In this document: in pieces, positions 33,042 through 45,249 of the stretch | How positions within the stretch are numbered: the stretch's first letter is position 1 | Layout of the letters: each line of letters begins with the position of its first letter | Assembly (NCBI RefSeq): GCF_022376445.1 | Contig: NW_025955198.1 | Location: 1-60,379 of the forward strand | Reading direction: 5' to 3' | DNA length: 60,379 nt | From: Fomitopsis serialis | Lineage: Eukaryota > Basidiomycota > Agaricomycetes > Polyporales > Fomitopsidaceae | The notes under the pieces: model-generated | The model's input: the letters and a program-made list of their open reading frames with translations, nothing else | What the model was told of the DNA's origin: nothing | Databases searched by the model: none | Position numbers and translations under genes: made by a program

Positions 33042-35176
33042 CTAGCCATTTACGGATGGTTTGTACGAGACATTGCAAACCCGCTTGATATGTCGCTCGC
33101 AGGAGTCCTTGGAGGCGAAGATAGTGAAACATTGACGGCATCGTACTTCGTACTTCTTGAAGTGCTTCTTTACAATGTGCCTCTTCACGCCATGATTATC
33201 GATTTTGATATTCGTTTGGCAGCGAGTTCCACCCTGTTCCCACGGACATTGCACTTGTCCATGGGGATTCTCGGTTGTGCAGGATACATAAGACCCAATG
33301 CACGTATCGAGGTGCTGGCAGGCCTGATGGTAGGCCTCTGAGCGGAAGTCGTGGTTGCAAGAGTTGATGCAGCAGAAGTGATCGATAGTCTTCGTCTCGG
33401 CGTAGATGGCGCGGTCACTGGGACAGTTGATCTCCAGATTTTGTGAAGTGATAAAATTTCTTACCTCTCATTAGCCTGTTCCATCGTCAAAAACGTATCA
33501 GGCGTACTGCCCTCTGCAAAGCCAGAGTCGCTGCGATGGCGTCAGCATGAGAGATCATGGAGCGAGCGTTCAGACGTACGGTGATAGCGGAGCGGAGCTT
33601 CGGCGACGAGCTTGTTTGCGCACACTTTGGTACCGGATGGCCCTGCCACGCGTTCTGTAAGCCGCGTAGCTTGCATCAACTGGAGCACTACTAGTAGAGC
33701 CGAGAGCAGCATCGGAAAGCGGTCCGCTCAGGCGTACGGCGGGCGGATCTGACGTAACGGAATGCGGGTAGACTGGACGCAGAGCGACGAGGCCAGCTGT
33801 CGACAGCGTGGACGAGAACGCATGTCGGGCGGCGTGTGTGTTGGCCCCACTCGAAGTGTCATTCGACGCAGAGGCGGGCGTAGATGCCGTCACAGGGGAC
33901 GAAGCTGCCGGAATCGAGCTACCAAACATGAAATCCGTCTCCGTGTTGCCACGGTTGAGCGCGTACATCAGGGAGCCATCGAAGCCCTGAGGGTCCACAA
34001 CACCCATCGGCAGAGAAACATGAAAGCCTCGCGAGTCATTGAAGCCGGCGGAAGCGAGGGCGGCAGCCCCGTCTCTTCTGCCGAGGTGGTGGGTGAGGTC
34101 GGAAACGCCAGACTCGGCGGTTTCGTTGGCTCGCCCACAGGATCGTATGACATCAACAAGGTTCTGCGGAATGCTACTGAAAATATTCGCAGGATATGGT
34201 GCGTCGGCCAGCTGCGTAGATGCGGGATAGCCGTCCTCATTCTGTAGTGCGACACTGGCAGATGTTCGGATCGTGTTAGGGATGAATGGATACTGTGAGG
34301 CGACATCCCGATCGTCATCACGACCGTCATCGATCGAATTGTCATAGGCGACAGTATTCGTTACAGCGGGTATACCACTGGGGACGTCGTTCTTGAGGGC
34401 TCGACCATAGGGATTGAACCGCGTCCCTTTCCTGAGCTGTCTGTTCACTATCTGACCCTGGTGATCGAAGTCGACGTTGGCCAAACCACCGTACGAAGGC
34501 CCTGCACGTGCGGCGACTTGAGTCGGGTATGCAGATGCACGAGCAGAATGTACAGGAGGGTATGATGTGTTGACGTCAGAGGTCGGCCGAGATGCTCGAT
34601 GAATCTGGCGTTGGTCGGACTGCCCATACAAATATGCGGTGGCTGGCTGGATACTGCCAGAATACATTCCGTTCAAGGTACCCTGTGGGAGAATATGATC
34701 ATGCATAGACGAGCTCTACATGTATGGAGACATACGGTAGAGGAACCGGTGGATGGGTCATAGCCATTGCCTAAACCAGGATAATGGTCACGGCGCGACC
34801 AGTGATCCTGAGGATGTATAGAAGCGGCGGAAGTTCCGTGGTCAGCGAAATCGGTCCGCCATGTAGCAGTGGTGGCTACGGGCGGAGGCAACGTCTGGTC
34901 TGCGATGAATCCAGTGCGGTAATATCCGTACACGCTCGGCTGGATGCCGTTGGCCGTTTCGACATAAGCCACCGAAGGGCCTTCACCGCTAGCGTGCGCA
35001 GGCGGTTTCGATGACGAGTGGGTCGGGGAAATGGCGCCTGGTGTGTCCAAGCTGATGGCCGGGTCGTGATGCTGGGGCGGGAGGCCCTGGTGGGTGGTGG
35101 GTGGTGGGTACCACTCATTTCCCAGCGGAAAATCCGTGGCGCTAAAGGAGTCGAGCGTGTCTTCAACGTCCGACAT
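33042..35176 (-). CDS. Zinc-finger protein with extra Cys-rich module, array copy 7 (661 aa)
   Basis: Minus-strand exons 35176-34736, 34682-33580, 33530-33465 and 33417-33042 join in phase, giving the largest member of the array. It starts MSDVEDTLDSFSATDF. Nearly 540 residues of Ser/Thr/Pro/Tyr/Asn-rich sequence follow, likely disordered. The C-terminal domain starts with an extra Cys/His cluster (FCCINSCNHDF, then HQACQHLDTC), then C-x8-C-x13-H-x4-H (starting CPWEQGGTRC) and a last finger C-x2-C-x12-H-x4-C (starting CRQC, helix ASKDSCERH). The extra cluster takes the place of finger 1 of the shorter copies, and the gene at 45250-47093 has a similar arrangement. Probably a transcription factor-like protein, inferred from the fingers only. 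Confidence 0.82.
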
Positions 35177-36493
35177 TGTGGCCGTGTCGTCAATGGAGGC
35201 GGCGACTCGAGCGAAAAGAGAGGGAACGGTGAGGGAACAAGCGAGCCACGAAGGAGAGAGGTCGGACGGCAAAGCAGACAGGTTTTGACGCCAAAGCTTT
35301 AATAGGGCCTCTACCAGTGATGGTGGAACTATGCAATAGCGGCAGGATTGTCAGCAGGCCACGCGCGACTCGTCCACCACAGATACGATGCCCACCCCAC
35401 GAGGCATGTCATCAAGGAACGCAAAGAGGATGTGGAACTTGCTCACAATATTGTCAGAGGGATCAGTATCGCGTTCCACCGGCGCTCTGGACATCCTTCT
35501 CACTGATCCGCCGGCCTTGCCCGTCGCCGTCAGACATACTTGCTTTCATGAGCACGACTGCTAATGCCAAGATCAGTTCATCGACGTCCTCGCAACTAGT
35601 AGAGACAGAAGAAATACGCACGAAGTATGACACAACGGCACCATGCCGGGTTTCTGTCCTTCACCTTCATAGCTTGGGGTGCGGTATTGCCTCCGCATGA
35701 GGAACGGGACCGCAACAACTGGGAGGGGGGTTCGAATGCGCAAGTCGACTGACCAGAGGGTAGAACGCGCTCGAGAGGGGACGTGCTGGCTTATAGTACT
35801 TCACGGAGGCTGTACACCGGGGATGTGGTCGAACCATCAGCCCTGTGAATGATGGAAGGCGTTCTAGCTCCCAACTCTCCCAACTGTAACCAGGGACGCT
35901 CACGACATCCATTGAACAAAGGGGCACAATGACCAGCATTGCCCCGGTCCACCGCACAGCTGGTACGGCATCGTAGTTCATCAGGTAAGCGAGTATCCGA
36001 GTTCATGAACATACGAAGCTCTAATATACGTCCAGCATGAAACTCGCACACCCCAGACGCAATCATGCTGTGCTGACAGTGCCCCGTAGGAACATATCAG
36101 AACAGATAGATACGTCCGCACGAAGACAAGGCGAAGCTTGTCTGGCATGTCCAGGGACACTGGCGATATGCACATTCATCACATCGCAAGCGACCTGAAC
36201 CGCGCGACCGGTTTTCTGAAGATACGATCAAGAGTAGCTGGCAGGCCCTGACAACGCACGGATTTCATCGAGCCCGCTGAACGCCTGTCTTTCCATTGCT
36301 ACGATATCCATAGATCCTGGGCAAGGCATGAGTCAGTCATGGCATTCTGAGCAAGAATGCACGATATTTGCCTACTCAAGATAATTTGTCGCAATTAACT
36401 CCGCCCAGGCCTGTAGATAGCAGCTAGTCAATACAACAGTATGTGCCATTCACAAGGACATCACATTGCATACCGTTCTCACCGACTCGACAC

Positions 36494-36554
36494 TTGGTTT
36501 TCAACGGACGAAGAGCAGGCAAGATCCCTGACCGTATCTACCGTTGAAAACCAA
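36494..36554. repeat. Perfect 14-bp inverted repeat (hairpin)
   Basis: TTGGTTTTCAACGG at 36494-36507 and its exact reverse complement at 36541-36554 enclose 33 bases. There is no T-tract typical of a terminator, and no coding gene nearby. Confidence 0.85.
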
Positions 36555-38708
36555 CTCACGTCCCGCAAATGCAGTCATAGGTGGTCTGTTAACCGCTACT
36601 GCTGATCACCATCTGCGACGGGAATCTACGCTCCTGTCACATACAGAAGCCTATAAGCCATCACAGTCGATGACGCAAGATAAAGCGCACCGGTTGGTTT
36701 TGTGGACTATCACGTATTGAACAACTGTCCGAGCACCTTTGCGTCACATTCTCCACGCGCAGAAGGAACAGAGTTCACTCTCTGACCGGTAAATGCCTCG
36801 CTAATAACCAGCATGCATCCAGGGGTTCACCTCGAAGACTTCGGCGTAGCCACGTCGGATACTCTGCCTCTCCTGGGTTGTTACATGGTAGGTTGACGTG
36901 GGCTCACGCATCGGGGTGAGGAACTGGACACGACACAGAGAGTACCTGCCATTTGCGACATCTGTTCTGTGGGTGAAAGTGAGCCAACGACGAGAACCGG
37001 AAAGCAGCATATGAGAAGGTACGCATAAGTTGTTTGAACGTAGAAGGTTGTTCTAATGTCGACTTCGCGAACAACTTACAGCAAGGGCTATGAATGGTGG
37101 ACCCACAACGATCCACGAGATGGTACGGATCGGACGAGGCCGGGGCGAATCTGTCAGCGACAAAGCCTGCTGGCCACGCCGCGCAGTGGCCGTGGCGCGG
37201 TCACCGGTGGCGTCATACCCGCCACTCGCCGGCGCGGCCTCCTCGTCGCTCGATCACGATCTCATGGATTCATCGGCCCCTTCTGCTCAGCCTCCATCCC
37301 ACCTTCACCTCCTACTCATGGCGCCCACTGCGTGGCATATCCTTGGAAACATGCCTATCATGCGATCGGCACCTTCAGGGCTGAGCTACCGTCATCCGGC
37401 GGCGGTGGTGCACTTCGAGACGGTACACGCCGTGAGCAAACGGTTGTGTCGACGCACGCTTGAACGACCCGGATACCATCGTAGCAAGCACAGCATTCGT
37501 CAATCGGGAGTACAACGGAGGCCGTGCAGTATATCGTTGCAGGGAAGAGGTAGAAGGGGAGGGGCTCCAGTGCGACAAGGTGCGTAGTACGCCTGTGAAG
37601 AGGTACGTATGTATATCGCATTGGTCCTCTCTATATCCACTTATACGCTGCGTCTTTCAGTCATGGTGTGATCGTACGTGTCGTCTTTTGACTTGCTGAC
37701 CGACGTCCTGGATTTCGGTATCTCTCTGGCTTAGCGTCTGCCAAATCACTCTGCCTCACCTTCCCTCCTGCGTTTTCGATGTTCCATCCACTTCTGATGG
37801 TTCGGCTCGTCGTGGTATACATCCCGTCGTCTACGAGTATCTCTCGCTGCCTTCAGGATGCTGGCCAACTCTTCTCCTACCTGCTGTACGTGGATGACTG
37901 CCGGTGAGTGTCTGCTATCGAGACCACACAGGCAAGTCGGACCACTTGACCTCGTACGATACGTCCCCGCGACCATTCGCGCATCCTCTTCTATTGGATT
38001 GCAAGTTCACGTTACCAACAACGTTCAATGGATCCCAGGCTTTCCATTCTCCGTATATGCCTCGCTTGAGCATAAGTTGTTCTCATGTGCCGTACATCTC
38101 CAACATCGGTCAACCTTATGCTCATCGATGATGCTTCTGATCCATTCAGTTCTCCAACACAGGTAAAGCTCTGTATAGCCATCTCTGCTTCGATATGCGC
38201 TCGACTACAGTTCAGCCAAGTACTGAACACTTTTCCTTGCCCCACACTCAACGATCATCGTGTGCCCCCCATCGGTCCGAGTACCGTCGAGGCGTATGTC
38301 ACTGAAACACTGACTATGCAGTGCGCCCATCAACCATATCAAACAGGTCGAGAACAGCTGCCACACGCCTGTCATGTTACGGCACACTGGCGCGCAAACT
38401 TTACTATGGCTCATAACTACTCATAGGGAAGTAGAGATCCACACCATCTCACGAGCAAACGGGTCCGAAGGATGTCGCCTCGAACCTGCAGAGACTTAGG
38501 ATCGTAAGGAGTAAGTCCATGTCGTCCGAACATTGATATTGAACACCGAACATTAACTCGGACTGCTCGTCAGTACTACGGCGCCGGGCGAGTACCCGGC
38601 GGTCCTCGGCCCTTTCTCATGAATACAGGGGCGAAATTCGCTATCGAACCCGTGTATCAGCACATGACAGTTCCACAGAAGCTCGCGCAGCGGCGTTTAC
38701 TGCCACAC

Positions 38709-38850
38709 GTTCCACCATGCAGGTGGAACTTCAACGGCGTCAATCGCGGCGTGTTCAACTTCTTGGTGGAACAGGTGGAACGAGACGGCGCTGGGAACAA
38801 TAGGTCGTTCGGTGAGTCGGTTCTGCGATGCGAGAATAGCCCGGTGGAAC
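38709..38850. repeat. Five copies of an 8-base word GGTGGAAC/GTTCCACC
   Basis: Copies lie at 38709-38716 (inverted), 38722-38729, 38765-38772, 38774-38781 and 38843-38850. The first two form a palindrome around ATGCA. They could be binding sites or chance within a short open frame (38619-38900). Confidence 0.8.
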
Positions 38851-40128
38851 GATGCTTTCATCAGCAGTCGGCGTCGTGTGGAATCCAAAGGAGTAGCTGA
38901 CATCTTGTCGGGATCCATACAGTACGTGTCATGTCTCTCCAACCAATTGGTACAGTACTGACTTCCTGCCAGCGCATGGATGCGAGATCGGTTATATAGG
39001 TGCACTTCACTCCGAGTGCTCTGCTCCACCGCTCATAGCCCAGTCCATTGCATTTCATCTATCTCACAAGTGAGATTCGAATCACAATGCTCCGAACCGA
39101 GTGACTAACCAAACGACACTCCTTTGAGCATAGAGGCTCGCGGACGCGGAGATGCGAGGCGTGGACGCTTCTTCTCCCTCGCCGTACGCCAGGTGACGGA
39201 AGCTCTCCAGCTAGAACTTCGCCCTTGTCTCGCTGTCCGTAGCTTGCCAGCTGCGGATGTCGAAGTGCAGATGTTGGCCTGTGTTTCTGAGTTGTCGGAT
39301 GGGGCAGTGCCAGGGCTGTAGGTACGACCACATACTCATTCTTTGCCTGTTATACCGTGCATCTTTTCAAATCACTCGAACGCTAGTAAGTTCCATGCTC
39401 CTTCCAGTTACGTTCGCATCGCTCAACCTCTGATTCCGGGCTTGTGTACGCACAACGCCACTCGGACTCTATTGGTCTTAGGTCTTGAACGATGCCATTC
39501 CACGCCCGTCGCCGGTGTCGAGAGCGAGCCAGGCTGAAGCTAGAGGCTGAATGAAACGGCAGAGGAGTAGCTACGAATCACTGGCAGTGAAGATCGAAGG
39601 CGCGATGTTCTGCTCTCATCGACGTCTTGTCGAGGTGCAGTAGAGGCTGCTGCAATAACTCGCCTGTTACATTGTCAATTCAGTTACCTCTTTGCCCCTT
39701 CTCTGCGATGGACACCACATTTCGTGTGATGAGGACTGCCAATAGCGGATAAGTCGGTGGTCATATACAGAGGCCATGAAATTATTTTGCATTATCAGTA
39801 TTCTAGACTGAGTGCTTAGGACCATATGACGTAGTTATACAAGTTACAAGTCAGTGTACTTATGTTACGGCGAGGATAGAATCATAGACTTCATGTTGTT
39901 CCGTATAATCCGGAAGAAAGCTCGATGACGGTAATGCAGCGTTGTGGATGACAGGTCCTGAGATGTTATCGAGTTCGTACTATTATGAGTTTCAGCTAGT
40001 CAGCGAAAGAGCGAAGAGAGGCCACATACCCGTGCTGCCTGTCCTTATGTATTCAATGCTTTAATTGGTCTCTGTAACTGTAACAAAAATAATATTAGAA
40101 CACGATGGGCTTGAGGTTGACGACGCAG

Positions 40129-41470
40129 TCATGAAGTGGGAGCGATCGGTCTACAGTCTGGCCGGAGAGATATGCACCGACACCGCGATACCGTATCCAG
40201 CGCACGCGTACAAGAGGTTACAGCAGGCTTACTTGATGCTTCAACTCCTTTGTGGAACCTCTTCTTGTGTCGCTTGAGCGCGTCTGGGCGCGACAACCAT
40301 TTGCCGCATCCATCGCATTGGGTACGACGCCTCCCCAGATGCTTCTCCTCCATGTGCTTGCCCAGTCGACCCATTTTTACCTTCGTACTGCATTCGCGCA
40401 GTAGGCATTCGACCCGACCGTTCTCGCCCTTCGGAGCCCTGTTCAATTGATCGGCGTGGCACGTCTCGAGGTGTGTTTGAACGTCTTCAGCGGTACCTTC
40501 GGGGATGTAACCGGTGCAAGTCGAGCCGCCAACGTTGCATCGGGTCCTACGGACCATCGCTTCTAGCGCGGCCCAGGCCTGTTCGGAATCGCCCGCCGTT
40601 CCACTGACGCTGTCAGCTGGAGTAGATCCAGGGAGCCTGTCCACATATCATCATGTCAGGCAACAAGATCATAACAAGGCAACCGTAAGTCCACAAACTT
40701 GTCTCGCGTGGTGATGCCGTCGGCGATGGCGGGAAGGCTGGTAGACTGTTCGTGATGATCGCTTTCCGCCTTGACGTTGAAGGGTTCATGATACTCATAA
40801 ATCGTGCGCTGCTGTGCATTGTTACAAACCCCGAGAGGGATACTCAATTTGGTGAGCACGTACATTCGTTGAGACCTGTGAGAAGCGAACGCCGCCCGTC
40901 GCGCCCGCAATGAGATGGTCTTCAGGTACAGGTGACCCACTGGCCGCATCAACGGTCATTCCGCGCCGTTCATGTGGCTGCTGGTCCAGGTTGCCGTGCC
41001 CATATGTCGAATCTTAGAGTGGAGGAGTGAACATGCGTTGAAATCGTTCGGAGAATAAACCGACCTGTAGGAATCGATATGTCTTGGAATGCTTGCCCTT
41101 CCGAGTCGTTGACCGCAGCAGAATAAGCACCAGGCCATGGCAAGTATTGGTGGTAGTTTGGCGTATGGGTCGGACTAGGAAATGAGTGGAGAGCAAGGTG
41201 CTCAGGTACTGGTGAGCGCGTGTCGCTGTGGTCGATAGTGGGATAGTAGGATTCATGGGAGAAAGGGTGACGGGCGTCACTTAAGAAGCGACCAGGATCT
41301 TCAGGTTGGATGCCCTGCATGGGGCTTTGGGCGAGCGCGGATGACAACGGAACCTGAGGTACACCATTCCGTTCACTGGCACCAGCAGGTGCAGCGGGTC
41401 GTCTTAATGTTCCCCAGTACGGGACCGAGGCAGGACCCCGATTGTGGTCGCCAATCAGATGCTCATCCAT
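40129..41470 (-). CDS. C2H2 zinc-finger protein, array copy 8 (about 387 aa)
   Basis: Minus-strand exons 41470-41065, 41012-40876, 40811-40699 and 40636-40129 join in phase. The leader is Pro/Ser/His/Tyr-rich (for example SFPSPTHTPNYHQYLPWPGA). The finger domain has C-x6-C-x14-H-x4-H (starting CNVGGSTC), C-x4-C-x11-H-x4-H (starting CLLREC) and a classical last finger C-x2-C-x12-H-x4-H (starting CDGC; helix SRPDALKRH). About 35 residues follow it. The 5' end is not certain: an exon at 41643-41534 (MDYLNALRSTRQNACSS) looks coding and ends in a strong donor, but does not join to 41470 in phase, so the start may lie in another exon or at the ATG at 41470 used here. Confidence 0.76.
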
Positions 41471-41534
41471 ACCCGCTCCGCACTGGGACACGATGTCAAG
41501 GTATTGTATAGTGTGCAGTAAAAAGATACGTACC

Positions 41535-44500
41535 TAGACGAGAGACCAGTACCAGTTGGTGATAGATCTAAGATACCTGTGCGACCCTCAGGTGAAGAAC
41601 AGGCGTTTTGACGCGTCGACCGCAGAGCATTTAAGTAATCCATCGACCGAGGTGTTAGAAAGGTTGCTGAGATTATGTTTGCAACTCCGCGGTACACCAG
41701 CACATTCCACCATGGTATCCCGACCACCAGCGGTTTCGGTGTGCAAGAAAACGAGTCAGATCAGTTCATAACCGTCGCCACCGCATCAATGTGAGAAGGT
41801 ACAGTATGATCTTACCGGCTGGTGGACAGTCGACCGAGCTTCTCTGTCGCGAGGCACGCCATTCATCGCCGCAATCTCATCTTCCCCGCCAAGGTGCCTT
41901 TCCACCTTGGCCTGGAGACTGACTGTACTTGTTCGAGATTGAACTTGCCACAATCTTGCCGTGACCATCGAGTCGGTGGAAAGCTCGCGGGAAGAAGCAT
42001 GCCAATCAGAGCGGTCCTCGTGAGCTGCAGCTTCAAAGGTAATGCTTCGTGATCTGTAGCGAACGCGCGGAGGAAGGGAACGGGAAAGGAGAACGGGTGG
42101 AAGAGTTATGTATTGGCCGCGTGCAGCCTGAGACCTGGGGAGGAGCTCCACATAGGCTTAGTCAGTAAATGTGCGTTATGCAAGTCTGTTAGACGCCTCA
42201 CCATGTACCGTTCGCGGAACTCCGTTACCCGATGTCCTGCAGTCCTTCCGTGAGTAGACATCGTAGACCACATCATCCATCTCCGCCGGCGCACAAGCGA
42301 CGCCCTCGAGAACATGGGTCAGCCGGGACAGCCACATGAAGTGCCCACGTACTGTCTGGACTACGATCAAGTGTATTGGAAGCCGTGCTAGCCGTGCTCT
42401 CCCACAGGGAAGACGTCAATACGTCAGAGTCCGGCGGGCGCAGTAGAACTGTTACAGTTGAAGGCAGGGGGAGGGACTCGGAACTCAGGCGACAACTACC
42501 ACCTCTTGTGAGGTATCCTCGAACTTGAAGGGCGCATTGAGTATCAATATCTCAAGCCGCGGGAAAGCGACCCGACATAGAAGTATCAGAGCCACGCCAC
42601 CCAGAGCGGTCCTCGTAGGCGAGATGAGGGCCAAGATAGACAGAAGCTCGGGCCACAGGGTGGGGGATCTAGGTGTGTTCCTACGATGCGGTTGTCAGAA
42701 GCTCTAAGTACAGCTATGCAAGAGTACGTCACCACTTGCCTACGTTGGCGTTGGAGCATCGCTGCCTTTGTGCAACGACCATCCGGAAGGTTCCCGAGGG
42801 TCATCGACGCAGTGCGCTACCTGTCAGTACTTATGCATCCTCAAACATGCCTACCGAGGTTTACAATGACCTTTCAGGCATGCTCGTATCGCTGTAACAT
42901 CCGCATCGGCAGATTGATGAAGCATTCGATTGGGTGGCCGGACTGCCCGGGCGACGCAGGATAAACTGAAATGTAAGTTGTTCCGCTATAAAGCGTGCTC
43001 ACCACGCATATCAATGAGCCGTTTGCAACGAACAGGATGTATTCATCCAATACAAACACTTAAGGAGTGGTTCAAATTGATGCGACACGAGCAGACTAGA
43101 GGTGAATATTTGAATGGTCAGCATTCGTGAGATGTTGAGAAGGACGCATACTGATCATGATGCAACATCCGACTTCGCCACAGACACCTGCAGTTCTATC
43201 TCCGACGTACAAGGAAATGGCCCGCGCGGCAGTACGTTGGCAAGTGTGGCGTAAACTGTATTGTATGAAACAGAGAATCACTGCTGTGACTGACCAAGTT
43301 GCCCGATTCTGCCAGATGCAATCGAACCTTCGCCTAGTTCAGCCATATGAAAGCAGATGCTCGTTTCTATGAAAGCATCGCTGCGAGATCGGTGGATGTC
43401 CACGTTGAAGCTGGCAACCAAGCAGAGAACAACAGGACCCGAGGTCCGCATGAAGGTATGTGTGACCAAGACCGGCTTGGAAGGAAGGGGTCAAGACACT
43501 CAAACTGGACCGTCAGTTAGCCAGCAGCAGATACTGACTCGAACGCACCGAGCAGCGTCACGAAGGGTGTATCACGATGGACCCACAACGTCCTACATGG
43601 TGTGCATCTGAAATTGGGAGCAAGTCGCCCGGCGCGGGCCCGGCGCAGTCACCCGACGTCGGACGATGTCTCAGATCTCAGTCCGCGACCTCCACTCCGA
43701 CTCCGACATGGCCAGAGTACTACCTAAGTACCTTGCTACTCAACGCGGTGACAACCGAGGCGATACCCGCTCGCCCTCTCCGCCGTAGGACTCGTCCATG
43801 AGAACCCGAGCAATCGTCCAACACTGAATAGCTGAACACTGCATGTTGCCGGTCGCCTAGGGCACCTGACCGACAGTCACTGACTACGCTCTCGAACCTC
43901 GAACTCACACGGTTTCATTTGTATTCTACGAGTATCAAAGCATCAGCCGTGGCTGAATTTGGGAGGACACGTAGGGAGGAAGCGCGAATGATACTGGTGC
44001 CCGAGTCGGTCACGGTGGTGATCCTTACTTGCATCCAGACGTGGCCGTCCATATCTCTCAACATGTCTCGAATAGTGCGATGTGTATCATACGTAAATTT
44101 TACTAGATTCACTCGACTGTCGTCGTCTCTTCCAATCTACATGTCACTCGCGCCTAGCCACGCTTGAGTTGCGCCTGCATTTACGCGCACAGTCGACAAC
44201 GCTGTCATCCGGGGCGCGTGGACGCAAATTGTCTTAATACTGACATGCAAGGGAGCCTTGTTCGGCATTAGTTCGGCATGTCGGAATCCAGCATATATTC
44301 CTGCTTTGGACGTCTGAGCAGAGGATACGTAGGATCCGACCATGCGTGCGGCACCACTATTAACGCGACTGACTGATCGGCGGAGTTGATGCCTTTTCGG
44401 TGATACCTACAGGCAAGCGTGCAAGTGCGGTATCATGATCCGCCCCGCTGAGGAGGAGGAGGAGGAGGAGGGGGTACCATTTAGTCAGCACGTTCGCGCG

Positions 44501-45249
44501 CCGTAGGGCTCGCCATGCGTGACAGCGCTCTCTATTTACATGATTGTGTCGAGCGATCGTGGTGATGCGCCGCGTGGACTACAACCTTGACTAGTGTTCA
44601 GATATACTGTAAACCTCCTTAAATGATACTGGCCATCACACCGCCAGCAGATGACTCTCAAGTCAACAAATCCGCTGCAATTGAGGATTTGCAGTGGCGA
44701 GCCGATGGGATAGCGCAAGGGATAGCGTATAGTCAACAATCCGGCTGAATCTGGGATGCGGCCGTACGTATTACATCATTCATGCATGTATATGATACGC
44801 AACGTTATATAGGGCTCTGCCCTCGCAGACAATAAAGGGTTCAAAATAATTACACCACGTGCGTGCACGAGTCTGGCATGTCTTCCCGGACATAGTAGGG
44901 TGAGTACGAAAGGTAGCACGGCATCGTATGATATGCCGCCTGATAACTGACACTTCATCAATGCATTAATGAAGACCCAGCACTCCGAAAATCAGGATTG
45001 GTTGGTGACCATAGCAAGCGACGTAGTCGATGCTGCGGTAGGCCGTGTTGAGTTCGGGCGAGACGTACTAGACGTAAGAGACTGCTTACTACAGAAGGCG
45101 TAGAGCATGACTATTATAGCCTCTCGACTACTGGCACGTCGCGTTCTTGATGCTGCGGGAAGCCCTCCCTGTCAATGCGTCAGTAAATGGATCACGCAAC
45201 GACAGTAGACATTGAAGGTAACAGCGGGATTCAGAGACGTTCGACGAGT
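41535..45249. other. Gene-poor stretch with one or two coding-like scraps
   Basis: At 41534-41643 (minus) lies a possible first exon of the neighbouring finger gene. At 43577-43801 (plus) a 74-codon frame starting MDPQRPTWCASEIGSK looks protein-like; its first residues resemble both the reading at 37.1 kb (VDPQRSTRWYGS) and the start MDPRFTSG of the finger gene at 24.8 kb. A (GAG)n run lies at about 44451-44471. No complete gene. Confidence 0.35.

Larger units (their letters stand above)
35177..40128. other. Long gene-poor stretch with coding-like scraps
   Basis: No complete gene was found in about 5 kb. Two places have protein-like composition: 37090-37260 (VDPQRSTRWYGSDEAG) and 37860-38130, where a splice of GTGAGTGT to ACACAG gives a Ser/Pro/His-rich reading (HLTSYDTSPRPFAHPLL) similar in texture to the leaders of the finger genes. 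Neither continues into a finger. A small hairpin (36494-36554) and a cluster of GGTGGAAC words (38709-38850) are listed separately. Confidence 0.4.

Noticed and set aside
35176..35272. A longer start for the finger gene at 33-35 kb
   Set aside because: The upstream extension begins with a TTG codon; the first ATG in frame is at 35176.
35720..35745. A GGTTCGAAT-like tRNA T-loop
   Set aside because: No matching acceptor stem, D-arm or anticodon arm could be found around it. The same holds for similar strings at 30284 and 39072.
44451..44471. CRISPR-like or regulatory repeat
   Set aside because: It is a plain (GAG)n microsatellite.
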